A program made the translations under genes and the position numbers. The notes below the pieces were generated by a model. The model was not told the origin of the DNA. It worked only from the letters and a program-made list of their open reading frames with translations, and did not search any database. Of a DNA stretch of 64,000 nt, positions 20,899 through 32,066 are shown piece by piece. The stretch covers positions 4,520,501-4,584,500 of the forward strand of contig JAINUG010000048.1 in the NCBI GenBank assembly GCA_029706075.1, given 5' to 3'. Source of the stretch: Aldrovandia affinis (taxonomy: Eukaryota; Chordata; Actinopteri; Notacanthiformes; Halosauridae). Each line of letters starts with the position of its first letter. Positions within the stretch are counted from its first letter, which is position 1.

Positions 20899-22231
20899 AG
20901 TTTTTTTTAGAAAGACCTCAGATTTTCTTGATTAACAAAAGGACATAGGTTACTAATCACTGTTGTCTAAAATAACTGAAGATTTTTTTTTTAAAAGATG
21001 CAATCTTCATAACCGTACATGCTGGCATTTTGAGAGCGTAGAAATGTATAAAAAAACTGAGGAGACTTTTGAGAATTTTAGCTTTTTAGCTTTGCTGCCT
21101 TTGAAGATTGGGTTGAATGCTGACATGACTAATGTCATCCAGATGTTTGGGTGACCTGACCACAGCTCTCTGTGTGTTTTTTCAGGCTTTGCAGAGATTC
21201 CAGTGGTTCTTCCCAATCCTCTGCTTCTATGTGCTGAAACATGAAGCACCCACTTATAGAAGCCTTTTTAGGGTGTAGACAGAATCTACCCCCGGGGCCT
21301 GACACTGGATCTTTTCCCTTCATAGTTATATGGGTATTGAGGGTTTTAGGGCTGAGTGACCTGTTCTTGGTTCAGTTCTGAAAATATCTTGCGGAGAAAA
21401 GAGGAAGGTTCTTGATTGATTAATTGATTGGCCAGCAGGAGAGTGTGATTCACTGGCTCATGCACAGGTCACTTGTCAGTCAGCATATTGTGTGCTTGGA
21501 ACAGACAGCAAGCTAAATGGGATAGTGTTCTGCTGCATAGAATGAGGGGAACAGGTCATAAGAACACACTATTGTCTGACTATATTGAATAACATACGAA
21601 GATGAAAAGACACTTGCATTAAACAGCAATAAAACTAATGTTTTTCTCAGGAACATATTATGTAATATGGTAAACACTTCAGCGAAGGCTGAAGACTGTG
21701 CTGGATGCCAAATTTACGCAATATACGCTCAATGTGAAGAAGAAAATGTGGCAAATACAGACTTTAATCATCATTGTGGGTGTTATTCGTGCAGAAGAAA
21801 TTGACTGAGCTAATCATATCAGATTATATTCACACAAACCCCTGAAAACATTGTGGGGGTGCCACAAGCTAAAAGCTCCAAACATCTGAATTGGCGATTC
21901 AGACATTTGTCCTGAAATCCATGCAGATCACGAATGGTCCATTAACAAGCTGCTTATTGAATTGCCTCAGAAAGGATAGCCTTGGTTCAGTGAATTCAGA
22001 AACGCAGGTGAAAGAGTTAGGCCTTTCCCACTCAAACGGTTTAAAAAGCCTTTCATTATGTGCTGCAAATGATTATAGTAAGTAGTATAGTATTTATAAG
22101 TGTAATCACAATAATAAAGTACAGTCCTAGGAATGTATGTCATATAATTTGCATTGTACATTATACAATAAAGGCATCTAGGCATCTTATCCTTAACATA
22201 AAATTGGAAGAGAAGCTTTCTGTGCATGCCG
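20899..22231. other. no gene seen
   Basis: AT-rich sequence. None of the short frames shows a family motif. Confidence 0.4.
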
Positions 22232-22375
22232 ACTTCCCTCAGCCCTAACTCTGGGGCGGACAGCCAATTGATCCCGATCCCCCAGCCCAGAGCCGGGCTG
22301 GCGCAGCCAGGGAATCGAACCCCGGACGCAGTGTGCAACCTGCACTCCAGGTGAGTGCCTTTACCATTACGAATC
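22232..22375 (-). repeat. tRNA-derived SINE (family A), head half
   Basis: The minus strand carries GGTTCGATTCC (22311-22321), an exact RNA polymerase III B box, with an upstream tRNA-like stretch, followed by ctgggctggggg and ggctgtccgccccag. The latter is shared with copies at 25087, 30290 and 63485. The tail half is missing. Confidence 0.75.
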
Positions 22376-24175
22376 ATAGAATGTTTAATAATTTGTTCTT
22401 TGCTCAGCTGTAAAAGTGAAACTGTTTTTGCTCTTGGTGCCTGAATGTCTCAGTCGTATGGCAAGCACAGCAGCCATTATCATAGCTATGGCATTGTATT
22501 GTATTGGCTTTGTACAAGCTCTGTCTCAGGAAGGAGCATGCACAGCTCTCGCTTAGCATGATGGCTACTTGCGATGCTTGTTATGCCATGGAGAGAACTG
22601 CCCTCTACCGCTTCTGCTCCTTGTTCAGCGGCCGTGACACCTGACTACCCTCCCTGCATCAACCTCGTTGCTGTTTGCCACAGCAGGGAGGCAGATGCGG
22701 TGCACTGCAAAGCTACGTGATCTCTGACTCATCTTCCGGTGAGGACGAGCACATTTATCTTTTTGATTATACATCATTCACAAATTTTGGCCAGCTGATC
22801 AGTGGCCCATGAATAGACCCACTGTCTAGCTTTGATGGACAGCCCTTTTATTGAAAGATCTATTATTGAATGGTTGAAACTAATCATTCGGAAACAACTG
22901 TGGAAATAAATAAATAAATGCTGAAATAAATATATGTTGGAATAAATAAATGATTAAATTAGTGAAACCATTAATGAATTTCATGACATAGTGAAATATA
23001 TTTGTTTAATTATTGATTTATTATTATTGATTTATTGAGCTTTAGCAAATATATAATTATACAGTGTTAAGTTCATTCAGCCAGAGGCATTACTAGGCTT
23101 ATAGGGTATTATTAGGCTACTAAATTACTAACAAGACTTTGCAAATGTCCTGTTTCCATTGCTCAGAATGATGACAGGATGTTTGGGAAAGGCATGCTTA
23201 GGATTCCAGCCTCTCTCTTGCCCCTTGACCAGACTGTGTTCTGAGTACAGAGGTGGGGTGAAGCATTTACAGATAAATGTACCAAATCCAGTAAGCAATT
23301 TACTGACCAAGAAAAAGGCACCGCATTTTGCAAGTGCATTATACATTTTGTATTTCATGATTAAGTTAGTTACTTGGCACTTCATTCACATGCACAAGTA
23401 GCTTTTCCCTTAATATAAAGTGCAGAGGAAAAACAGCCCCCATTCCATTTCATGAAATTCTCATTCTCTCTCTCACACACACACACAATTTCTTCTTTTA
23501 TAGATACATTGAAATGAGGCTTCTGAAGGCCCATTCAATGTTCTCCTCAATAGCATGTTTCCATGAATATATGCATATAGACTGTGGGGTTATGTTTGAT
23601 CCTGTGACTGGATATGCACCATTATGGATTCTGGACTCAAGCTTACATAGCAGAAGCGCATGCTATTCCCAACTGAAATCAGCAAGACATTTGATAGCGG
23701 AGAGGTTAGTGGAAATAGGTGCAACTCTCCATGAAAAAATGCTCAGATTGAACTAATTTAAGTAAGCGTTTCTTACGCAATACTGTGAGTTCAAAGGTGG
23801 CTGGAATTCATGAACACTTGTGCAATGAAAAAAAGAAAGAGGAGAACACTCCTGAAATTTCAGTTTTCAAGAAGTTGATGGTCTTTGTGTTTGTGTAATA
23901 TGTATTCTTTTTTTTTCCTTTATTTGTCTGTTTGCTTTTTCTCAACATTTCAGTGCTAATTCCTTGCTACAATAAACACATGTAATGCTTATTGTGTGCT
24001 TGGTGAAATGCTACAATGCACAAGTAATGGTATGGGTGGATCAGTTGGTTTGGTTGGGTTCATGCTGGTGTAAATGGTTGAGGCTGTTAACTACATGTTA
24101 CTACATGTGTGTTCATGTGTCCCTGTTGACAAAGCAGTGAAAAACTATCCCAATATTTATTATTATTATTATTAT

Positions 24176-24222
<47 letters not shown>

Positions 24223-25086
24223 TAGCGATCTATAATTATAATTATAATTTCTTATTTTCACTCAGCAGTCCACCAGCTGAGCTGTGTTGTCCTTGTGTCA
24301 TGGGAGCACACTTCATTGTATCTTGCACTGTTGGTGCAGGCAGTCGATTGGATGCCCAATTGGCCAGAGGAGTCTTTCTTGCATGGTGAGACAGAAAACA
24401 GATACTCTCCCTCCCTGGGTGACACAAAAGCCAATAATCCACCTTGTTGGGCTGCCAGCCACCACCAGTACTCACTCAGTCCAGACTAAAATCTAGACCA
24501 TGGTGTGAATCACCCCAGAGAAACATGAGCATGAACCCTGTGTCTTTACAAGAAAAGTCCAGTTTCAATTATCTCTTTACCTTCATCAGAAAACGATGCA
24601 TGTGTGTTGCACCTATTTTATCTTTCATCCTATTATTTTACTCTTCGTTCGAACAAGAATAACAAAATATATATATTTGATTTTAGCACATAGGTAGTGC
24701 AATTACATGTATTCTCTTTTTACCCCACAGTAATGACAAAACAGATGTTTTTTCAAATGGAGCTACACCATTAGGTAGAGATTCATTTTTGAGACTTGGG
24801 TTCTGATCATGAAACTGAGATGAGATGGAGCTGTGATTCCTGGATGATGCTGCTGATATAAAACACACTGCTCTCTAAAGTACCAAGCATGCAGCTGAAT
24901 ACAAATTCTGAAACCGTACAAGATTCTACTGTTCAGAGTGGACAGTTTAGCTTTCCCTTCCCCATCCTTTCTTATATACTTAAAAGTTTTGCATGCAGTC
25001 CTTGGGCATTAAACTCAAGTTAAAACTGTGATTGTTAGCACACTGAACATCAATGTGTAAAACCCCCACTGAGTTCTTCATAAAAC
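22376..25086. other. no gene seen; compound trinucleotide microsatellite
   Basis: A (TTA)n run at 24160-24177 passes into (TAG)n to 24221. A GC-richer island at 22560-22745 contains cttcagcggccgtgacacc-like unique sequence of unknown meaning. No coding exon or transposon terminus was recognised. Confidence 0.45.
24160..24222. repeat. (TTA)n-(TAG)n compound microsatellite
   Basis: Six or so TTA units followed by about fourteen TAG/GTA units. Confidence 0.95.
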
Positions 25087-25375
25087 TGGATGCTGGGCCA
25101 GAAGTGCCACCAGGGGGCGGCGATTGGCTGTCCACCCCAGGGAGGGGGAAGGGAAGCCAACAGGACGTTCGCTGCCCATAAGAGTGGCCCTGTAGTACCG
25201 GGTTACGGTCGACGGCCTGGTGAGTGCCATCTCGGAGGAGACGTTACTTCACCTTCGTCACTACCGGTCGCAGGACTACGGCAGCAAACTCACATTACTA
25301 GGGGGGATTGACATAAAATAGCGGGTCTAATTGGCTACTAAATTGGGAGAAAATGGGATCAAATCAAAGCTGAAT
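25087..25375 (+). repeat. tRNA-derived SINE (family A), plus strand
   Basis: Reads gccaccagggggcggcgatt, ggctgtccaccccaggga, then a middle with tcgacggcctggtgagtg and the tail ggctactaaattgggagaaa. The order is the exact reverse of the 30290-30625 copy, which fixes the SINE orientation. The tRNA head is truncated. Confidence 0.75.
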
Positions 25376-27144
25376 GCTGAATGGATCTCTACTCCTCGCA
25401 AAATCTGCACAATGTTATATGCTGATTCATGAAGGTAGCATCCGACTGATTACTGCAATGGTTTGAGCTTTGTTGCCTTATTGCTCTCTGTAAATTAATA
25501 TGAAGGTAACAGCAACCAGTGCTAACGCTGAATCCAGATTAGATTGATTCATTGCAGTAGTGTAAGAGCTGCAGTTTCAATTTCTATGTTAAATTAGTTT
25601 TTGAGGGGTATATACTGTATGATGCACTGGCTGCCAGCAAATTTACTGGTACACTGGATTATTGTGACAATCAAATCATGAAGAACCTTCAATGAAATCT
25701 GAAAACTATTTTTAATAGAGGAGGTAGAGGATTTAATTGGAATTATTTAAGAAAAATATACAAGTCTATTTTTAAACATGTGTTGCATAGCAGCACAACT
25801 GCAAAAATCTGTGTGCATGTCATACTTGCTTGCCAAAATAAAAAAATACCCTCTGTACAAATATTCGCAAAGCACATTAAATTAGAGTAAAATAAATGAG
25901 AAAGCACACTGCAATCTATGAACCACATTTTAATCCAAGTATACATCCATGCGTCCCAACCTCATATCCCCATCTGTTTTTACTGTCATATTTTCACTTT
26001 ATAATCACCTTTAATGACATAAAAATATTAAAGTGGGGTATAATACAGATAGTCAATACAACACAATATAAAAGCCCTGGTAACCAATGTTTATGAGTAC
26101 AGTCCTTTCAAATAGGGAATCAAATCTCCTTTTAGAAGTAAAAAAAATAATACAGACAAAAGTAAGATTGAGCATCAGTAAGTGGACCATTGTTCATTTT
26201 TTCCAGGCTCACTTGTTTGAATAGGCTACACTCCTGCACCGCCATCCGAGTGGGCAGAAATGCTGCATTTATGTCCAGCTGTGAACACACAGCTTGTCAC
26301 AGCACAGCTGTGCCCTGGACTCACACTGTGACTTCTTTCAGATAATCAAAGGTATTCGGTATACAGCTGGAGCCATGAAGCAGGAAGCTTGAGGAGAAAA
26401 AAACACTGGTTCCTATCAATTTAGATTTGCCTAGCATTACTGCCAAATCCAGCACTCTTCCTCCCAGCATCAATGAGAAATGTAATGAGAAATAGAAAGA
26501 CATATGGAGGAGATTTTGCTGTTCTCCTGAGAATAATGATGGCATCTCTATTCTTTTTTGTACATTCGGGAAACTAGAGAGCTTTAACAATGGCCTGGCA
26601 GAAAGCAATTACAAGCAGGGTCTTTTGCACCAACAACAACGTCCAGCATATTCATCATTTAATACATTCAATACCATACTATATTCCAGTCAGAACTATG
26701 ATGTGTAAGATGTCCCCAGTTTACACAGGGACAAAAGATATCGTTCCCTTTGGTATTGTGACTGCTAGTAAAAAGCAGCTTCATGCTAAGAAAAATATTA
26801 TAGATATTTACATCCAGGGGGTGTGTGTGCAAAGGTGGTGGAACCAAGGTTGACTAACACCTCACAGAACTACTTTGCGCAATAACATTCGATAATCCTT
26901 TTTATTCCTAAGGGGTTATATGGAACACTACAAGTTTCTGGCTACATTAATCACATAAACCAAATAATGTATATATGGTAATGTAAAATTACCTGTAGAC
27001 ACTCCCACATCCATCTAATCAAAGTACATCATGAAAGAATATCAAAATAGATTTTGAAGTGTAATTAACTAACAAATTAGGTTTGGAAGGATTAACTTGG
27101 TAGGTCAACAGAGAACTCAATTCTCCTTTGCAGTCTGGGGATTT
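25376..27144. other. no gene seen
   Basis: AT-rich DNA. The short frames show no known domains. Confidence 0.4.
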
Positions 27145-27300
27145 TTGACTAAGCACTGGATTGGTTGGGGAGCTGGGCTTTTCACCAGAAGGTTGCTGGC
27201 TCTGTTCCCCTGTGGGCCATTCCACCCTTTAGCAAGGTACCTATGCTGAGTTGTTGTATAAATGCATGAACTGTAAAATGCAAACTCTCAATCTCTTGGA
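27145..27300 (+). repeat. second SINE-like family (family B)
   Basis: Contains gagctgggcttttcaccaga, then aggttgctggctctgttccc, a degraded B box, and then cctttagcaaggtacct and tgtataaatgcatgaactgt. This layout matches the common fish tRNA-derived SINEs whose 3' part reads ...agcaaggcac...tgtataaatg...tgtaaa. It is diverged. Confidence 0.5.
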
Positions 27301-27509
27301 TCAAGTAATTTGTCAGTCAAATAATAATTGCGAATCAAATTAAATATAATGGGTATCAGCTCATTATTTCAATTTCTGATGATAACGTTTGCTTGGAGCT
27401 TGTCTTCCTTTGTATTCATTACATTAAACACACTTGCTCCCCACTCATCCAGAAAAAACACAAAATAACACATTGGATTCTTTAGCTATGGATTGTGGGA
27501 GCTACATTT

Positions 27510-27816
27510 CCATCCATCCATCCATCCATTATCTAAGCCGCTTATTCCTGGTCAGGGTCGCGGGGGTGCTGGAGCCTATCCCAGCATTACACCCTGGACA
27601 GGTCGCCAATCCATCGCAGGGCACACACACCATTCACTCACACACTCATACCTACGGGCAATTTAGACTCTCCAATTAGCCTAACGTGCATGTCTTTGGA
27701 CTGTGGGAAGAAACCGGAGTACCCGGAGGAAACCCACTGCAAACTCCGCACAGAAAGGCCCCGGCCTGTGAGACCTTCTTGCTGTGAGGCGACAGTGCTA
27801 TCCACTCCACCACCGT
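27510..27816 (-). mobile_element. RTE-like LINE tail with 9-bp TSD
   Basis: This is the longest copy of the (CCAT)n-starting repeat: (CCAT)n, gccgcttattcctggtcagg, ggagcctatcccagc, ccaatccatcgcagggc, cctaacgtgcatgtctttgg, gaaaccggagtacccggagg, and gctgtgaggcgacagtgcta. It is flanked by gctacattt at 27501-27509 and 27817-27825, a perfect 9-bp duplication. Simple tail at the left means a minus-strand insertion. The open frame on it is spurious. Confidence 0.8.
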
Positions 27817-27825
27817 GCTACATTT

Positions 27826-28603
27826 TATATAGAGAATTGATCCAGAGTCAGTGCTGGGGGCAGCGGGGACTGATGTGCACTGAATTCTCCTCAGAACTGA
27901 AGCTACGGATATGGGTATGTGACACTGGGAGAGGTGGAGGGAGAAGTGGAGAGGGCTGCACCTCCCTTTTGGCTGCTGTAAAGTGTTCCTGTTTCCTCCC
28001 ACAGCCTGGAGAGTACTACAGGTCCTTGGACAGCAGTGGCCTCACTTACAGGCAGGCTCACCTGAGGCTAATGAGCAATTCACTCGGGTGTCAGCCATTG
28101 CCTTCATTAGGCCATTATAAAAGCACAGCCTGCCATGCCTGAGGGAGTTTTTGTGGGGGGCATGGAGGAAGAGGTGCTGGTTTTTGTTGCGGTTAAACCT
28201 CTAAACAAATCGTTTTGGATTTAACTTAGTTTTTTTGTGTTTTGTTTTATTTTTGTAAAAGGATAAGGATAATAAACTGCCCATTGGCCTATTGGAACTC
28301 TTTCATCCACTTACCATCTGGCATGGTGGCCACCCCTGCCACCTTGCTACAGTGTGCATACAATGTCAGATCAAATGTATACTGCTTAAGTGCAATATAT
28401 GCAGGATTACTTAATTTATTATCACTATTTAAATCATATGCTCACAAACCACACAAATAATGCTGACTATTTATTATACTAACTAATAATTATATTATCC
28501 ATCCCCTCCAATGTCCCTATTTGTAGCTAAGAGTGATATGAAAAAATGTTTTCTGTTGGTTTTGTTTAAGGTAACAAACAACTGGCAACAGTAGCCCAAA
28601 CTT
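27826..28603. other. no gene seen
   Basis: No family motif in either strand. Confidence 0.4.
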
Positions 28604-28609
28604 TCAAAC

Positions 28610-28640
<31 letters not shown>

Positions 28641-28651
28641 TATATATATAA
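28604..28651. repeat. (AT)n microsatellite
   Basis: Roughly 24 TA/AT units with two interruptions. Confidence 0.95.
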
Positions 28652-28794
28652 ATGAAATTGAGTTACCAGAAAATACTGGTTGCTTCCCAACCTTTTTGTT
28701 TTATTAAATATGGTTGAAGCTATGGAACGGATTCTGTCATATAACTGTAAAACTGATCATTTAATCAAAACAAATGTACTGTGGTAACCTGAAG

Positions 28795-29080
28795 CTCGTA
28801 GCCCCACGGGGCAATTCATAATTAGCAATAGCCTCACCCAGGGAGGGAAGGGCTGTCCGTGTCCATTCGCACACTGAGGACCCCCGCGGGTTAATCAGGT
28901 GCCCACAGTCTGCCTGTATACAGCTGCGCATGAAGTGTCTTCCTCATGTCTCTGTAAGCTTAACTTGTGAACTGCAGTGTGAAAAGAAGCGGCGGCAGAC
29001 ATCACACTTTTCGGAGGAGAGCACGTGCTTGTCTGTGCCCTCCCAAATTGATAGTGGGGGCTGCATGTGAGCATGGCTTG
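28795..29080. repeat. unclassified GC-richer interspersed repeat candidate
   Basis: A 290-bp block of higher GC content in AT-rich DNA, containing gaagcggcggcagacatcac and ggaggagagcacgtgcttgt. The composition and word use resemble a SINE body, but I found no second full copy in the window and no clear termini. Confidence 0.3.
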
Positions 29081-29654
29081 AAAAGACAATTTGGGCATTC
29101 CAAATTGGCATAGTATATACAAAAACAAATTGTAGTCATTGAAATAAGCTGAAATTTACATTTAAGCTATGACCTATACAAAGATGAATGCTATATATTT
29201 TTTACCTAGGTTATAAATATTGAAAGCAGCTTAGTTAAGTAAGAAGACTATATTACCCAGGCTATTATTTATTTAAAAATCGGTATGGCTTTGCAATTAT
29301 TCATAAGTATTTTCCTTAGGGCATTGACAGAAAGGAAATAGCTCCATCGTGGGAAGCTAATATGCATCATTGTTAGAGAGGGAGATATCACACTAAGAGT
29401 CAGCCATCTGAATTGGCATGCAAACACAAAGAACAGGGAGCTTACGCTTTTAATAAGTCTTGACCCTCTAGCGTGCATTGTAAATTGGATTCATCATCTA
29501 CATAATTGTAACACAAGTGGAGTGAAATTAAAACAACATCAGAGCATGTGACCAAAATGCATGTTGTATTAAGGCACATAAACGTCTGCTTAGTATATAT
29601 CTGTGTGTGCATATGTGCGTGTGTTTGTGTATATATACAGTATATACAGTATAT

Positions 29655-30285
29655 GTAAACAGTGAGTATAAAAATTATTCACCCCCGTTTGGCATTTTTC
29701 ACATTTTATTTTCTTACTTCATGGATTTAAATGGCATTTTGGTAACACTTTCTACGAAGCAAACAGATATAATGCCTTATAGCTGTGTTTATAGCGCCTT
29801 ATGATGCACTATAAGCACTCATAACAACTCATAGGTCAATATAACAGCATTTATAACAGCAATAAATTATTGCTATGATAAACTATAAGACCAAAGGGTA
29901 TAAGGTATTATACCCTGCTTGCTAGCCAACTATGTTACTGTATGGAAGTAGCAGTCACTTGGAGTTATTATCTTTTGACCACCATTTCAACTTAGTCTCA
30001 TGGCTTTGGATATACGTACCTCTGACCACTTAATACTGACTTAATACTTGGTAGAAGCGTCTATTTGGGGAAGTCTCTACCAGCTTTGCACATCAGGGAC
30101 ACTGCAATTTTCACCCATTCTTTATAAAATAGCTTGAGCTCCATCAGGTTGGATGGGGATCATTGATGAACAACAATTTTCAAATCTTTCCATAGATTTT
30201 CAATTGGACTGAGGTCTGATCTTTAACTGGGCCACTCCAGGACATAGATTTTTTTTGTTTTGAAACCACCCACATTTTTAAAAGA
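29655..30285 (-). mobile_element. Tc1-like element, non-autonomous
   Basis: Left terminus cagtgagtataaaaattatt followed by cacccccgtttggcattttt is a well-known fish Tc1-type end. In 30050-30280 the minus strand encodes RSDLSPIENLWKDLKI, the last DDE-region block (consensus SPDLNPIENLWQDLK). The middle (about 29740-29970) is replaced by an unrelated AT-rich segment with ttggtaacacttt and repeated cttataa themes, perhaps a nested MITE. Most of the transposase is absent. Confidence 0.65.
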
Positions 30286-30289
30286 TTTT

Positions 30290-30625
30290 GTTTCAGATTT
30301 TATCCCATTTTATCCCAATTTAGTAGTCAATTACACCCTCACTTTTCATTTCAATCCCCCCCTCATATTGTGAGTTCACCGTAGCCCTGAGACCAGCAGT
30401 GACAAAGGTGACGTACTGCCTCCTCCAAGCCGGGATTCGGCAAACCGTCGACTGTAACTCGACACAGACCCACTCCTATATGCAGCAAACTCATGTTGTC
30501 TTCCCTCCCCCCTCCCTGGGGCGGACAGCCAATTGCCGCCCCCTAGTGGCACTCCCAGCCAGAGCCGATACTGGTGCAGCTGGTGGAATCGAACCCTGGT
30601 CACAGTGGCCACAAACCACTCACAT
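30290..30625 (-). repeat. tRNA-derived SINE (family A), near full length
   Basis: On the plus strand the tail side is tatcccaatttagtagtcaa, the middle has ctcctccaagccgggattcg, then ccctccctggggcggacagc and ggaatcgaacc (30585-30595), whose complement GGTTCGATTCC is an exact B box. Both halves are present, so this is the best copy for defining the family. It abuts the right end of the preceding Tc1-like element. Confidence 0.8.
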
Positions 30626-30944
30626 TTAACTGAATAAATTAATGTTTACAGAAAAAAGCCAGGAAGTATTTGAAAATGAACCCCAGGGTAAGTACCTTGT
30701 TGGACACAGCAAGCACACACCCAGTGGCTGTGCCCCAATACTTTTTTCAGAATTTCTTGTTGTCTCCTGTACTCTTCTACTTCTGACACATTGTTTGTGA
30801 GAAATATGAATATGAGATCATGATTTCATCTGTAACTGCTAAAATTGTAGACCTAGTTCAAGCTAGCTCATAACTAGCTTGTGCCCATTCTGGCTTGCTA
30901 AAGGATGTTCACAAACTTTCTTTATGTCAAGCTAGTCAGCTTTG

Positions 30945-31820
30945 TAATACTGCAGTTTATATACACTTTTTTTTTAACTGAAATTTAAGCAGTTCAAGTC
31001 CAGTGAATAACCTGGAATGGTACAAACTGCCAGAGGTTAAAAAAAAGTTTAGGTTGCCAAAAAAAGAAAAATAATGTACATTTTTTGGCAGTGAGTAGTT
31101 TCCTACACCATCAAAAGGCACTTGGAAACTGAAGGAAACTCTGACAGGAAGAGGTCTGGCAGACCTAAAGCCACAACAAAATCAGAAGACAAGTTTCTGA
31201 GAGTTAACAGCTTGCATGATAGGCGGCTCACAGGACAACAGCTTCAAGCACAGCTCAACACTGGTCGAAGTAAGAAGTTTCAGTTTCACCTGTGAAGAGA
31301 AGACTTCGAGCTGCAGGTTTAACAGGTTGAGTGGCAGTAAGAAAGCCATTGCTAAGATGGCAAAATAAGAAAAAGAGGCTTTCCTGGGCCATGAAGCACC
31401 ACCAGTGGACTACTGAAGACTGGAAGAAGGTCTTATGGACAGATGAAATCTTGAAATTTTGAAAGGTTTTTGTAGGCCGTTGAGTAGGTGAAAGGATGGT
31501 CCCTCAGTGTGTGACACCAACTGTAAAGCATGGAGGAGGAAGCGTGATGGTCTGGGGCTCTTTTGCTGGATCCAGAGTCGGCAACTTGCACAGAGTGACT
31601 GTTAACCCACGTTAACCCATTACTTGGTCCCTGAAAAGGGCCTTTTTTTATAACTCTGAAATTAAGATAATATTTCAGTTTTTGGTAACCTAAACTTTTT
31701 TTTTTAACCTCTGGCAGTTTATCGCTTACCTTTGTACCATTTCAGGTTATTCACTGGACTTTAACTGCTTAAATTTCAGTAAAAACTGGAAAATGGGGGT
31801 GTTTTAAACTGGTAGTGTAG
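30945..31820 (+). mobile_element. Tc1-like transposon with ~130-bp TIRs, internally deleted
   Basis: The arms at about 30945-31075 and 31685-31820 are inverted copies sharing ctgaaatttaagcagtt, gtccagtgaataacct and actgccagaggtt. Between them lie pieces of a Tc1 transposase: a helix-turn-helix region with KRSGRPKATT (31155-31185), HHQWTTEDWKKVLWTDE (31400-31450) with the second-domain acidic residue, and TVKHGGGSVMVWGSFAG (31519-31569). Several stops are present, and the third catalytic block is absent. At ~876 bp it is shorter than the usual 1.2-1.6 kb. It could only move with a helper transposase. Confidence 0.9.
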
Positions 31821-31914
31821 GTATCAGATTTTAATTTTATAAACATGGTTTTCTTACTGTTGAGCAGATAATTTGAGATTGTGGGTACAATTTTTAACTG
31901 CTGAGTTAGCTAAC

Positions 31915-32066
31915 TAGCTACAGTAAATCTAAACAACTCCTACATCTGAATTGCTACACAATCTCTTGCATTCCCTACCCACTTTGATTCCCTGGGTTGT
32001 CTCTGCAAAAGAGAAATTAGTTCTCTAGTTGTAGTATCTACCTGGTTAAATAAAAGTAAAATAAAT
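31915..32066 (+). mobile_element. LINE 3' end remnant
   Basis: The sequence gagaaattagttctctagtt then tacctggttaaataaaagta and an A-rich end is a recurrent LINE-type 3' terminus in fish. No coding part is present. Confidence 0.45.

Noticed and set aside
27690-28142. 150-codon frame
   Set aside because: Begins inside the RTE-like LINE tail and has no recognisable domain.
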